This document shows positions 42,527 to 51,174 of a DNA stretch of 64,000 nt, in pieces. Every line of letters starts with the position of its first letter. Within the stretch, counting starts at the first letter, position 1. A program made the translations under genes and the position numbers. The notes below the pieces were generated by a model. The model saw nothing but the letters and a program-made list of their open reading frames with translations. It was not told where the DNA came from and did not search any database. Origin of the DNA: Kocuria sp. (GTDB lineage: Bacteria; Actinomycetota; Actinomycetes; Actinomycetales; Micrococcaceae); contig NZ_JAUNTS010000001.1 of NCBI RefSeq assembly GCF_030538595.1, positions 255,112 to 319,111 of the forward strand. The letters are read 5' to 3'.

Positions 42527-43384
42527 TCAGATCTTGGAGACCTGATCGAAGGCAATGGTGACGGGGGTTTCACGCTCGAAGATCGAGACGAGCACCACCA
42601 GCTGCTGAGATTCCACTTTGATCTCGGAAATCGTGGCAGGCAGCGTTGCAAACGCGCCTTCCCTGACGATCACGGATTCGCCGACCTCAAAGTCCACGGT
42701 CACGGCCGGGGCAGCGGCAGCCGGAGTGGCACCTGCTGTAGCGGAGGTTTCACCATCAGCAGTGGTCTGCGGGGCCTCAAAGACCGGGTTGAGCATGTCA
42801 ACCACTTCGTCGATCCGCAGCGGGTTGGGGTTGTAAGCATCCTGGCCCACGAACCCGGTGACACCCGGGGTGTGCCGGACCGCACCCCAGGAGGCGTCGG
42901 TCAGGTTCATCCGAACCAGCACGTAACCGGGGATACGAACGCGGCGCACGGTCTTGCGCTGGGCGTTCTTGATCTCCACGACCTCTTCCATGGGGACCTC
43001 GATCTGGAAGATGTCTTCTTCCATGTTCAAGGACTGGATTCGGGTCTCCAGATTGGTCTTCACGCGGTTTTCGTAGCCGGCGTAGGTGTGGATGACAAAC
43101 CAGTCACCCTCCTGGCGCCGCAGCTTGGCAGCAAATTCGGCGCGGGGGTCAACAACCTCAGCGGCATCACCTTGGGCGTCGGTCTCTGCCTCAGCAGTGG
43201 CCTGACCCTCAACAGCGGGCTCTGCAGGTTCCCGGTCCTCATCTGCGAACTGCAGATCAGCTTCCTGCACCGAGAGGGAGTCGGTGGGCTCCTGGGCAGC
43301 CTGATCCACCGTGTCAGCCAGCGGCTGCTCGGCCGTGGAGTCGGCATTGAGTTCGACGTCGTTCTCAGCCTGGTGCTCGGTCAC
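42527..43384 (-). CDS. nusG: Transcription termination/antitermination factor NusG
   Basis: RNA polymerase- and Rho-binding factor. From a GTG at 43384 the product is 285 residues. Residues 1-90 are an acidic, low-complexity extension. The NGN domain runs from about 92 ([20 protein letters not shown]). A Thr/Ala/Pro insert of about 25 residues (from [10 protein letters not shown]) separates it from the KOW domain ([20 protein letters not shown]). The start is not certain: AGGAC lies nine bases upstream, and the frame continues to 43477. Confidence 0.92.
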   Translation of the reverse strand: MTEHQAENDVELNADSTAEQPLADTVDQAAQEPTDSLSVQEADLQFADEDREPAEPAVEGQATAEAETDAQGDAAEVVDPRAEFAAKLRRQEGDWFVIHTYAGYENRVKTNLETRIQSLNMEEDIFQIEVPMEEVVEIKNAQRKTVRRVRIPGYVLVRMNLTDASWGAVRHTPGVTGFVGQDAYNPNPLRIDEVVDMLNPVFEAPQTTADGETSATAGATPAAAAPAVTVDFEVGESVIVREGAFATLPATISEIKVESQQLVVLVSIFERETPVTIAFDQVSKI

Positions 43385-43495
43385 TTCAGGTGTCCTGCTT
43401 TCCTCTGCTCTAAGTGGTGCTCCGATGAAACTCGGAGGTTCCGCTGGTGTCCCGCCGGACTGCTTCCGGCAGTGCACCGTTGGGTCGGGCGCAAG

Positions 43496-43759
43496 CTAGT
43501 TGGCGATCGTGCCCTCACCGAAGACCAGCATGGCCAGCTGCCCGAAGCCCAAGTCCAGCACGGAGATCAGCGCCATCATGAAGGCCACGAAGACCAGGAC
43601 CACCAGCACGTACTGCACCAGCTCCACTCGCGTGGGAGTGTGAACTTTGCGCAACTCACCAAGAACCTGGCGCAAGAACAAAAAGAGCCGACCGAAGATC
43701 CCGCGGGGGGCTTCTTCCGGCTCACCGCCGGGGTGATCGGTGACTGTTGTCTGCGACAT
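43496..43759 (-). CDS. secE: Preprotein translocase subunit SecE
   Basis: 87-residue single-span translocon subunit. The hallmark amphipathic stretch LRQVLGELRKVHTPTRVELV precedes one membrane helix (QYVLVVLVFVAFMMALISVL). It lies between tRNA-Trp and nusG, the standard order. Confidence 0.94.
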   Translation of the reverse strand: MSQTTVTDHPGGEPEEAPRGIFGRLFLFLRQVLGELRKVHTPTRVELVQYVLVVLVFVAFMMALISVLDLGFGQLAMLVFGEGTIAN

Positions 43760-43866
43760 GGCTGCTCCTGGAAGGACTACGCGCGCTGTCCTCGGTTTGG
43801 GTCGATTGGTCACTGCGGGTACAAACCGGAGACTGTGCTCCGGGCCGCACCCGCAGTGACGCGACG

Positions 43867-43939
43867 CAGGGCAGACAGGACTCGAACCTGCAACCTGCGG
43901 TTTTGGAGACCGCTGCGCTACCAATTGCGCCACTGCCCT
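43867..43939 (-). tRNA. trnW: tRNA-Trp (CCA)
   Basis: Minus strand: acceptor AGGGCAG / CTGCCCT with discriminator G, D-loop GGCGCAATTGGTAGCGC, anticodon arm CGGTCTCCAAAACCG with CCA, and T-arm GCAGGTTCGAGTCCTGT. 73 nt, no encoded CCA end. It sits just upstream of secE, as in many bacteria. Confidence 0.97.
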
Positions 43940-44337
43940 AAAAATGTTGCGTCTCCTGGTCGGTTCACCGCGTGCGTGAAATCCTGCCGGGGAGGGCGAA
44001 CATCGGTCCAAGACCTTACCACTGCTCGGGAGCCGCCACGGTGGATTCGTTGCGGGCATCACGAAAGTTCGCCAGCTTTGCGCTGACGCTGCACCGATTG
44101 GCACAGGCTGCTTGGACACCAGCGTCACATCTTAGGCCACGTGCAACCGGCAGGCAATTGAAGGTGGCCACGGCACTTGTTCTGCCGCCACAGGACTGTT
44201 GTGCCACCAGGGCGGCGGCCGCAGCCTGCGCATGGGTAGCATGGTGGTGACCCGTCTGTCTCAGCCACGGTCTCCCCAGCGGCCTGGAGCGGCATTGCTC
44301 AACCGCCGCGCAGGGAGGGCATTAGGAGGATCCGCAA
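43940..44337. other. Divergent intergenic region between tRNA-Trp and the aminotransferase gene
   Basis: About 400 bp with no supported gene. It should hold the promoters of tRNA-Trp/secE/nusG (minus) and of the aminotransferase (plus). I see no near-consensus pair for either; TAAGGT near 44016-44021 (minus) and TAGCAT near 44237-44242 (plus) are possible -10 boxes. Confidence 0.35.
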
Positions 44338-45567
44338 GTGATGTCGGACCGCACAGCCAACTCCACGTCTCATCGCATTTCCCGCCGAATCGGCGCCATT
44401 ACACCGTCCGCCACACTCGCCGTCGATTCAAAAGCCAAGGCTTTGAAAGCTGCCGGTGAGCCGGTGATCGGTTTTGGCGCGGGCGAACCTGACTTTCCAA
44501 CGCCGGATTACATTGTGGCCGCCGCCGCCGAGGCTCTGAAGGACCCCGCGAACTTCCGCTACTCCGCCGGAGTCGGTCTCCCTGAACTACGCCAAGCAAT
44601 AGCGGAGGTCACCGCACGGGACTCGGGTTGGCAGGTGGATCCTTCCCAGGTGATTGTGACCAACGGCGGCAAGCAAGCCGTTTATCAAGCCTTCCAAACC
44701 GTTGTTGACGACGGCGATGAAGTCCTCCTCCCCAGCCCCTACTGGACCACGTACCCGGAGGCGATCAGGCTTGCCGGAGGCGTTCCCGTGGAGGTTTTCG
44801 CCGGCCCTGAACGCGGTTACAAGGTCACTGCGGAAATGCTGGAGGAGCACGTCACGCCGCGGACCAAAGTGCTGCTGCTGTGCTCGCCCTCCAATCCCAC
44901 CGGTTCAGTTTTCACCGCGGATGAGATCAAAGCTCTGGGCGCCTGGGCTGCGGCCAAGGGTCTCATGGTCATCACGGATGAGATTTATCAACACCTGGTG
45001 TACGACGGTTTGGAGTTCACCTCCATTGCCGGTGCCTGCCCGGAGCTTGCGGAGAACGTCATTGTGCTCAATGGCGTGGCCAAGACCTACGCCATGACCG
45101 GTTGGCGCGTGGGATGGATGATCGGCCCACCCGACGTCATCAAGGCCGCCGGAAACCTTCAGTCGCATCTGAGCTCCAATGTGAACAACATTGCCCAGCG
45201 GGCGGCTTTGGCCGCATTGACTGGACCCATGGACCAGGTTGAGGTCATGAAGGAGGCCTTTGACCGACGTCGCCGTGTGATCGTGGACGGGTTGAACGCG
45301 ATTGACGGCGTGGAGGTACCCACCCCGCAAGGCGCGTTCTACGCCTACGCGGACGTCCGTGGGCTTTTGGGCAAGGACTTTGGAGGAAGCACACCGCAGA
45401 CCTCGGCCGAACTGGCCGAACTGGTGCTCAATGAGGCCAAAGTGGCCGTGGTCCCCGGCGAAGCTTTTGGGCCGTCAGGGTTTTTCCGACTGTCCTACGC
45501 CCTGGGTGACGATGACCTTGCCGAAGGGCTGAGCCGCCTCCAGACTTTCCTGGGCTCCGCGCGCTGA
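44338..45567 (+). CDS. aspC: Class I aminotransferase, aspartate aminotransferase type
   Basis: PLP enzyme of fold type I, subgroup I-beta, 409 residues. [14 protein letters not shown] begins the domain. CSPSNPTGS holds the Asn-Pro-Thr-Gly motif, and [12 protein letters not shown] follows. The PLP lysine is in [16 protein letters not shown] near residue 249, and the substrate arginine is in [15 protein letters not shown] lies eight bases before the GTG at 44338; the ATG at the next codon is nearly as good. The position beside secE matches aspC in other actinobacteria. Exact amino donor is not provable. Confidence 0.88.
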   Translation: MMSDRTANSTSHRISRRIGAITPSATLAVDSKAKALKAAGEPVIGFGAGEPDFPTPDYIVAAAAEALKDPANFRYSAGVGLPELRQAIAEVTARDSGWQVDPSQVIVTNGGKQAVYQAFQTVVDDGDEVLLPSPYWTTYPEAIRLAGGVPVEVFAGPERGYKVTAEMLEEHVTPRTKVLLLCSPSNPTGSVFTADEIKALGAWAAAKGLMVITDEIYQHLVYDGLEFTSIAGACPELAENVIVLNGVAKTYAMTGWRVGWMIGPPDVIKAAGNLQSHLSSNVNNIAQRAALAALTGPMDQVEVMKEAFDRRRRVIVDGLNAIDGVEVPTPQGAFYAYADVRGLLGKDFGGSTPQTSAELAELVLNEAKVAVVPGEAFGPSGFFRLSYALGDDDLAEGLSRLQTFLGSAR

Positions 45568-45684
45568 TCACAGCGTTTCACCACCAGTCGGCCATCCAGT
45601 CACCAGTCAGAAGCGACGCCGCCCTGATACGCCCGCGGGAGGCGGGCGGCACTGCTCCATCAGCTCCGTCAGCAAGAGGTTCAC

Positions 45685-46062
45685 ATGTCCAACAGTTCTG
45701 CATCCGCTAGCGTCACCCTCAAGGATGACCTGACTGACCTGTACACCGGCGCGCGTGCCGCCAATGAACAGATCCCCACCGCCGCGCTGGTCTCCGCCGG
45801 TCTACTGGGCGGATATGGCGTAGCACGGTGGACCGGAGTCCGTCCCCTGGGCGGTGCGGTGCTGTTTGCCGCCGGTGCCGCCGCAGCTCACAACTGGTGG
45901 CACAAGTCTGGCCCCATCACCACAGCGGCGTTGAGTGCCACCTACCTTCTGGGTTTTGGGCTCTCCCACCCGCTGGCCAAGAAAATCGGCGCATGGCCCT
46001 CCGTGTTGGCTGTGACCGGTGTGAATGCCACCGCAGCGTGGGTCCTGGCTGACCGCTCCTGA
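45685..46062 (+). CDS. Small membrane protein, function unknown
   Basis: 125 residues. An N-terminal soluble part of about 30 residues is followed by three or four hydrophobic, Ala/Gly-rich helices (about 32-45, 52-68, 77-92, 101-121). GAGG lies seven bases before the ATG. No recognised family. It is followed by a bidirectional terminator shared with ppk2. Confidence 0.75.
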   Translation: MSNSSASASVTLKDDLTDLYTGARAANEQIPTAALVSAGLLGGYGVARWTGVRPLGGAVLFAAGAAAAHNWWHKSGPITTAALSATYLLGFGLSHPLAKKIGAWPSVLAVTGVNATAAWVLADRS

Positions 46063-46093
46063 GCGGCTCACCACTCCCAACCGTCACACAACA

Positions 46094-46149
46094 GAGCCCT
46101 CCGTGACGGCCGTGAGATCGTCTCGATCTTTGGCTGTCACGGAGGGCTC
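46094..46149. terminator. Bidirectional terminator between the membrane gene and ppk2
   Basis: 14-bp perfect stem GAGCCCTCCGTGAC / GTCACGGAGGGCTC between two convergent genes, about 30 bp past one stop and about 20 bp past the other. Confidence 0.75.
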
Positions 46150-46170
46150 CGTTGTCATGCGTTCAGAGGG

Positions 46171-47073
46171 TTAGTCGTCCACGGCATCCCGACCGCGGCG
46201 CACGATCAGGGGATCAGCGGGGTACACCACGGAAGTGTCCTTGTCGTCATAGTCGAACTGATTGAGGAAGTGACGCATGGCGTTGAGGCGCGCACGCTTC
46301 TTGTCATTGGACTTGATGGTGATCCACGGGGCGTGATCGGTGTCGGTACGCCGGAAGGTCTCCTCCTTGGCCAGGGTGTAGTCATCCCAGCGGTCCAAGG
46401 AGGCCAGGTCATTGGGGGAAAGCTTCCACCGGCGTACGGGGTCGATCTGCCGGATGGCAAAGCGAGTGCGCTGTTCGTGCTGGGTCACGGAGAACCAGAA
46501 CTTGGTCAGATGGATGCCCGAGTCAACCAGCATTTTTTCAAAAACCGGCGCCTGATTCATGAAGTCTTCGTACTCGTCATCCGAGCAGAAGCCCATTACC
46601 CGCTCCACGTTGCCGCGGTTGTACCAGGAGCGGTCAAACATGACCATCTCCCCAAAGGTGGGGAAATGCTGGATGTAGCGCTGGAAGTACCACTGCCCCC
46701 GCTCACGTTCATTGGGGGCATTCAGGGCCACCGTGCGGGCAGCGCGTGGGTTCAGGTGTTCCATGAACCGTTTGATGGTGCCGCCCTTGCCAGCCGCGTC
46801 CCGGCCTTCAAACACAATGATGTGGCGCAGGTTGTTGTCCTGGGACCAGTACTGCAATTTGAGCAGTTCGATCTGGAGTTTGTACTTCTCCATCTCATAG
46901 TCCTCACGGGACATGCGTTCCTCATACGGGTAGCCCTCCCGCCAGGTCTCCACGGCTGATCCACCGGGATCAATCAAGTCAGGATCCGGAGAGTGCCCCT
47001 CTTGGACCGTGTATCCCTGCTCCACGAGTTTGTCGATGAACTCCCGGAGGTTTTCTTTGGGGGCTTCGGCCAT
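46171..47073 (-). CDS. ppk2: Polyphosphate kinase 2
   Basis: PPK2-family kinase using polyphosphate to phosphorylate nucleotides. The 300-residue protein has the Walker A motif EGRDAAGKGGTIKRFMEHLN, lid residues (NAPNERERGQWYFQRYIQHF) and the Walker B-like MVMFDRSWYNRGNVERVMGF. I took the ATG at 47073, eight bases after AAGGAG; a GTG two codons earlier is too close to it. Single-domain class I PPK2 size; GDP versus ADP preference is not evident. Confidence 0.92.
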   Translation of the reverse strand: MAEAPKENLREFIDKLVEQGYTVQEGHSPDPDLIDPGGSAVETWREGYPYEERMSREDYEMEKYKLQIELLKLQYWSQDNNLRHIIVFEGRDAAGKGGTIKRFMEHLNPRAARTVALNAPNERERGQWYFQRYIQHFPTFGEMVMFDRSWYNRGNVERVMGFCSDDEYEDFMNQAPVFEKMLVDSGIHLTKFWFSVTQHEQRTRFAIRQIDPVRRWKLSPNDLASLDRWDDYTLAKEETFRRTDTDHAPWITIKSNDKKRARLNAMRHFLNQFDYDDKDTSVVYPADPLIVRRGRDAVDD

Positions 47074-47259
47074 GTCCACTACTCCTTCGCGGTTCCTTTG
47101 CGGTCACCGGGACACCCACTGTGGTCTCGGACTCACTTCCAGTCTAGTGCTCGGCTGCATCATGACGGCATTTCCTGCCAACTCCAATGATTGAACGGAG
47201 ACCTGCTCCTAGACTGGACACGGAGTTCACGGATCCATCCCTGACCATGAGGAGTGAGC

Positions 47260-48291
47260 ATGAAAATCGGTTTGCTGACCAGCGGCGGAGACTGCCCCGG
47301 CTTGAACGCGGTGATCCGCGGCGCGGTTCTGCACGGCATCAAGTCCTACGACCACGAATTCGTAGGTTTCCTGGATGGCTGGCGCGGCGTGGTGGAGGGC
47401 GATGTGATGGACCTCCCCCGCTCCTCCGTCCGCGGTTTGGCACGCGTGGGCGGCACCATTTTGGGCACTTCCCGCACCAATCCGTTCGATGGCCCCAACG
47501 GCGGCCCGGAGAACATTGCCAAGTCGCTTGAAAAGCTGGGGGTGGACGCCATTGTGGCCATCGGCGGCGAAGGCACCTTGGCCGGGGCCAAGCGCCTTGC
47601 CGATGCCGGGCTCCCCGTGGTGGGCGTGCCCAAGACCATTGACAATGACCTCCAGGCAACTGATTACACCTTTGGTTTTGACACCGCCGTTCAGATCGCC
47701 ACTGACGCCATGGACCGTTTGCGGACCACCGGGGACTCGCATCACCGCTGCATGGTGGCAGAGGTCATGGGCCGCCACGTGGGTTGGATCGCCTTGCACT
47801 CCGGCATGGCAGCAGGCGCCCACGCCATCCTGATCCCCGAGCAGAAGATTCCCATGGAGCAGGTGGCTGCTTGGGTTTCCGAGGTCCACGAACGCGGCCG
47901 TTCACCTCTGGTGGTGGTGGCTGAAGGCTTCATTCCGGAGGGCTTTGACGAGGTTCTGCACAACAAGGGCTTGGAAGCTGATGGCCGTCCGCGCCTGGGT
48001 GGGATCGGTGACTACGTCACGCAGGAGATCGAACGTCTCACCGGCATTGAAACTCGCAACACCATCCTGGGTCACATCCAGCGCGGTGGCGCTCCCACCA
48101 GCTTTGACCGGGTGTTGGCCACACGGTTCGGCATGGGCGTTGTGGACCTGGTGCGCGACGGCGCCTGGGGCCAGATGGTGGCTCTGCGCGGCACCGATGT
48201 TGAGCGGGTGGACTTCTCCGAGGCTTTGGACGGTCTCAAGACCGTGCCGGAATCCCGGTACAACGAGGCCAAGATCCTCTTCGGTCGCTGA
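47260..48291 (+). CDS. pfkA: 6-phosphofructokinase
   Basis: Glycolytic enzyme of 343 residues from the ATG at 47260 (GAGGAG six bases upstream). LLTSGGDCPGLNAVIRG binds nucleotide, PKTIDNDLQATDYTFGFDTA holds the catalytic Asp, and MGRHVGWIAL binds the sugar phosphate. In the nucleotide site the motif is GGEGT, with Gly rather than the Asp of PPi-dependent enzymes, so ATP use is predicted. Lys in PKTIDND is as in actinobacterial group III enzymes. Confidence 0.93.
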   Translation: MKIGLLTSGGDCPGLNAVIRGAVLHGIKSYDHEFVGFLDGWRGVVEGDVMDLPRSSVRGLARVGGTILGTSRTNPFDGPNGGPENIAKSLEKLGVDAIVAIGGEGTLAGAKRLADAGLPVVGVPKTIDNDLQATDYTFGFDTAVQIATDAMDRLRTTGDSHHRCMVAEVMGRHVGWIALHSGMAAGAHAILIPEQKIPMEQVAAWVSEVHERGRSPLVVVAEGFIPEGFDEVLHNKGLEADGRPRLGGIGDYVTQEIERLTGIETRNTILGHIQRGGAPTSFDRVLATRFGMGVVDLVRDGAWGQMVALRGTDVERVDFSEALDGLKTVPESRYNEAKILFGR

Positions 48292-48333
48292 CCGGAAGCG
48301 TTTGGCCATTCACCGAAAGTGTTTGGTCACTCA
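48292..48333 (+). repeat. Two 21-bp tandem repeats directly after the pfkA stop
   Basis: CCGGAAGCGTTTGGCCATTC plus A, then CCGAAAGTGTTTGGTCACTC plus A; 17 of 21 positions agree and all four differences are transitions. In the pfkA frame past the TGA they would encode PEAFGHS-PKVFGHS. Confidence 0.8.
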
Positions 48334-48353
48334 CCTGATGTACTGAAAGACCT

Positions 48354-48386
48354 GTGGGCCCTCACCGTGACGCGGTGAGGGCCCAC
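48354..48386. terminator. Bidirectional terminator between pfkA and ygfZ
   Basis: 14-bp perfect stem GTGGGCCCTCACCG / CGGTGAGGGCCCAC with loop TGACG between convergent genes. Confidence 0.8.
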
Positions 48387-48390
48387 CTAC

Positions 48391-49689
48391 TCAGCGCGGT
48401 CCGCGCAGAAAACCTTTTTCCCGCTGCACCGTTTGGCCGGCTTCCGGAGGAACCACGACGGTCTGGGCCGCCGCCCACTGCTCCCTGGCCTGGTCCGTGG
48501 TCCCAGCCGCTCCGGGTGCTGGAGTGGTCTCAGAGATTTCGGGGGTTTCGGGTTGGGGGGCTCGAACCGTGAGATCGGCTGCGGGGTCTACCGACCTTTT
48601 CACCACCGCCAGCGCCACGGGGCCGGCCTCATGGTGGAGTTGGGCTGACGTGACTCGACCCACAACACGCTCGCCGAGCAGCACCTCGGACTGGGCGGGT
48701 GGCACGGTGTGCTCAGAGCCGTCCAGGTCCAGGAACACCAGGCGGCGGGGCGGGTGGCCCAGATTGTGCACCCGTGCCACCGTCTCCTGCCCCTTGTAGC
48801 AGCCTTTTTCCAGGTGCACGGCGGTTCGCAACCAGTCAAGCTCATGCGGCACTGTGCGCTCATCGGTGTCCGCACCCATCCTGGGCCGCCAGGTTTCAAT
48901 GCGCAGCGCTTCAGCCGCCCACGAGCCGGCCAATCCCAGTCCGTCAGCAACGGGACCGGTCAAGACCTCCACAAGGCGATCTCGCGCCACCAGCACCTCA
49001 TGCCAGGTGGTCTGCTCAGCGGGATGCCCCTGAACCACCCCGTAGGCCCACCCACCACGGACCACACCGGGCCAGGGATCGGACCACATCAGGGGCAGTG
49101 CCACGGGGTGCAGCTCAGCTTCCGCCCGCTGCGGCTCCCCTTCCGTCTTTTTCTGCTCGGCCCCTGGAGCAGTCACCTCACGGGGCAGACCATCCAGTGC
49201 GGCATACAGCTCTGCTGAAGCTGCGCGGAGGTGATCCGGCACCGTGGTTGCGCCGATCACAGCCACCTCCGCCGTTCGATCCCTGACATCGACGCGGAGG
49301 GCAAAACGCATACGGTCCAGCCAATCGCGCAGGGGCGCTGCGTGGTGAGCTTCCACGATGAGCCACGTGCGAACGCCGTCGTCAAGAACATGCGGGGCGA
49401 ACTCCACGCGCCCTTGGACGGAGAGAAAGAGAGTTTCCGCGCTGTCCCCGGGCACCAGGTCCGTGAGCACCTGCGAACTCAAGGTGGTCAGCCAGGTCAG
49501 TCGGTCCGGACCCTCAACGGTGAGCACCCCTCGGTGGGAAAGGTCGGCCACGGCCGTCCCCCGGGCCAAGGCCCGCTGCTCCCGCAGGGGATCCCCGTAA
49601 TGGGCGGCCACACCGGCGTCCGCCCCGGCAGCCTCCACGGCCCCCTGAACTTCATCCAGGAGAACAGATCGGTAGGTGGCATCTGCCAC
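48391..49689 (-). CDS. ygfZ: YgfZ/GcvT-fold folate-binding protein
   Basis: 432-residue protein of the family that supports assembly of certain [4Fe-4S] enzymes. The diagnostic KGCYKGQETVARVHNLGHPP is present near residue 303, after an N-terminal GcvT-like domain (ADLSHRGVLTVEGPDRLTWL). The tail beyond about 390 is Pro/Thr/Glu-rich. I chose the GTG at 49689, nine bases after AAGAAGGG; a TTG three codons earlier overlaps the upstream stop. Confidence 0.88.
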   Translation of the reverse strand: MADATYRSVLLDEVQGAVEAAGADAGVAAHYGDPLREQRALARGTAVADLSHRGVLTVEGPDRLTWLTTLSSQVLTDLVPGDSAETLFLSVQGRVEFAPHVLDDGVRTWLIVEAHHAAPLRDWLDRMRFALRVDVRDRTAEVAVIGATTVPDHLRAASAELYAALDGLPREVTAPGAEQKKTEGEPQRAEAELHPVALPLMWSDPWPGVVRGGWAYGVVQGHPAEQTTWHEVLVARDRLVEVLTGPVADGLGLAGSWAAEALRIETWRPRMGADTDERTVPHELDWLRTAVHLEKGCYKGQETVARVHNLGHPPRRLVFLDLDGSEHTVPPAQSEVLLGERVVGRVTSAQLHHEAGPVALAVVKRSVDPAADLTVRAPQPETPEISETTPAPGAAGTTDQAREQWAAAQTVVVPPEAGQTVQREKGFLRGPR

Positions 49690-49694
49690 GGCGA

Positions 49695-50294
49695 TCAACC
49701 CTTCTTTTTCAGCTCTGCGGATGCGTGAGTGCCCAGCTCGTGACCGTCAGCGGCCATGTCCCAGGCCCAAAAGAGGTCACCGTTGACCAGACCCAACATG
49801 CGGGTGGCAGCTGTGTACGGTTTGGCTCCTGCCGCACGGAGAACGGCATCCGTGCCCATTTGAATCCGCGGGCCGTTGATCTCCCCCACGTAGAGCTCAC
49901 TGACTCCACCCGGGCGACTGATGGTGGCCAAAATGGGGAATCCACCCGAACCCGTGCGCAATTTTTCCACGGCCTCTGCATCACGCAGGACCGGAACCAC
50001 GTCCGGCGGCATCAGGCCGGGGCCCAGATCGCCGTCTTCAAACCGGCGGTCCAACTGCCAGAAACCGGTTTCAACGGCGATCAGGCGGGACGGCAGGCCG
50101 TCGTCGTCCATCAGATGTGTTTCAGCCCGGTATTCCAGGAAGGGCAACCCGTGATGGGCAAAGTGAACGTGCTGGCGGAACGGGCGCTGGTCCACATCGG
50201 CGTAGCCCAGAAACCCATCCCCCTCCCATTCGCCCAGTAGCCAGGCGAACGGCACCAATTCCGGTGTGAGGTCAGTGGGGATTTCTACCGGCAC
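49695..50294 (-). CDS. Nitrobindin-like (FABP-fold) heme-binding protein
   Basis: 199 residues of the nitrobindin/THAP4 beta-barrel family, which binds ferric heme. WLLGEWEGDGFLGY holds the family GxWxGxG motif, and the C-terminal histidine in GHELGTHASAELKKKG is the likely axial ligand. The GTG at 50294 follows two bases after the stop of a 35-codon membrane peptide gene, so it is probably translationally coupled. It lies directly upstream of ygfZ. Confidence 0.82.
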   Translation of the reverse strand: MPVEIPTDLTPELVPFAWLLGEWEGDGFLGYADVDQRPFRQHVHFAHHGLPFLEYRAETHLMDDDGLPSRLIAVETGFWQLDRRFEDGDLGPGLMPPDVVPVLRDAEAVEKLRTGSGGFPILATISRPGGVSELYVGEINGPRIQMGTDAVLRAAGAKPYTAATRMLGLVNGDLFWAWDMAADGHELGTHASAELKKKG

Positions 50295-50296
50295 AG

Positions 50297-50404
50297 TTAC
50301 TTCTGACCCTTGAACAGGCCCTTCAGCACGATCCCGGCAACCCCGGCGATGCACAGCGAGGCCAGAACGAGCAGAACAAGGAAGAAAATCTCAAGAGCAA
50401 GCAT
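50297..50404 (-). CDS. 35-residue single-span membrane peptide
   Basis: Short frame ATG to TAA giving MLALEIFFLVLLVLASLCIA and then a basic end (KGLFKGQK). Residues 2-28 form one hydrophobic helix with a positive C-terminus. It fills the gap between the stop of the larger membrane protein (4 bp upstream) and the nitrobindin-like gene (2 bp downstream) with no wasted space, which supports translation. The ribosome site (GAGG, 2 nt before ATG) is poor, so coupling would be needed. Confidence 0.65.
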   Translation of the reverse strand: MLALEIFFLVLLVLASLCIAGVAGIVLKGLFKGQK

Positions 50405-50408
50405 GGCC

Positions 50409-51017
50409 TCAAGCTACCACGAGGCCGACCAACTGGGAGGTGACCAATACAGCCGGACCCAGCAGCGCCACGGGGGTCACCGCCAAAGATGCCATCCCAC
50501 GTTTGGGCCCCTCCTGCGGCGCGGAGGCGATCAGCCGGGCACCAATCACACCGATCACCACAAAACTCACCAAACCGGAGATCAGGACGGCCGTCACCGG
50601 GGATTGATCCGTGGCGTTCAAGGACTGGGACAGTGCAATCCAGCCGGAGCTGGAAACCACTGCCAGCACCGCCACCACGGAGGAAATGGTGGACTCCAAC
50701 CGGTGTTGGGCCCCCTCCCCACGCACCAGTTCCGCCAAGAACGTGGCAATCAGGGCCACACCCACAATGGCGGGAAGCCACACCAACCGCTGATCAGGAT
50801 CCAGCCAGGACAGCAGTGCCGCCAGGATGCCGCTGCTGAGAATGATCACGTTGTGGCGGTAGCGCGCGGGGATTCCCACAGCCAGCGACCAACCGGAACC
50901 GATCACCACGCTCATGGCCACCACCACGATCACCGGGGCGGGACCGCCCACTGCGGCACTGACCAGGGCAAGGATCAGCGCCACCACTGATGTGACGATG
51001 ATCTTGAGGTAACGCAT
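50409..51017 (-). CDS. Polytopic membrane protein, function unknown
   Basis: 202 residues with six or seven hydrophobic segments (about 5-22, 27-46, 56-71, 78-97, 112-131, 142-163, 176-200). AGGAAA lies seven bases before the ATG. It is first in a run with the 35-residue peptide, the nitrobindin-like protein and ygfZ, and is divergent from the glnR-like gene. I do not recognise the family. Confidence 0.78.
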   Translation of the reverse strand: MRYLKIIVTSVVALILALVSAAVGGPAPVIVVVAMSVVIGSGWSLAVGIPARYRHNVIILSSGILAALLSWLDPDQRLVWLPAIVGVALIATFLAELVRGEGAQHRLESTISSVVAVLAVVSSSGWIALSQSLNATDQSPVTAVLISGLVSFVVIGVIGARLIASAPQEGPKRGMASLAVTPVALLGPAVLVTSQLVGLVVA

Positions 51018-51174
51018 GTGGTGTTTCCTGAAGTGAGAGTGAGAGGGACAGAGGCTCAACGGCCGGATTTGTTCTGCCCCACGATAGCGGCAGCACCGGC
51101 AACTCGATTGCAATGAGCTGGAAACAAGGCCTTCTATACTGAAGAAATCCCACATAAAGACAGGAGCGCACCGG

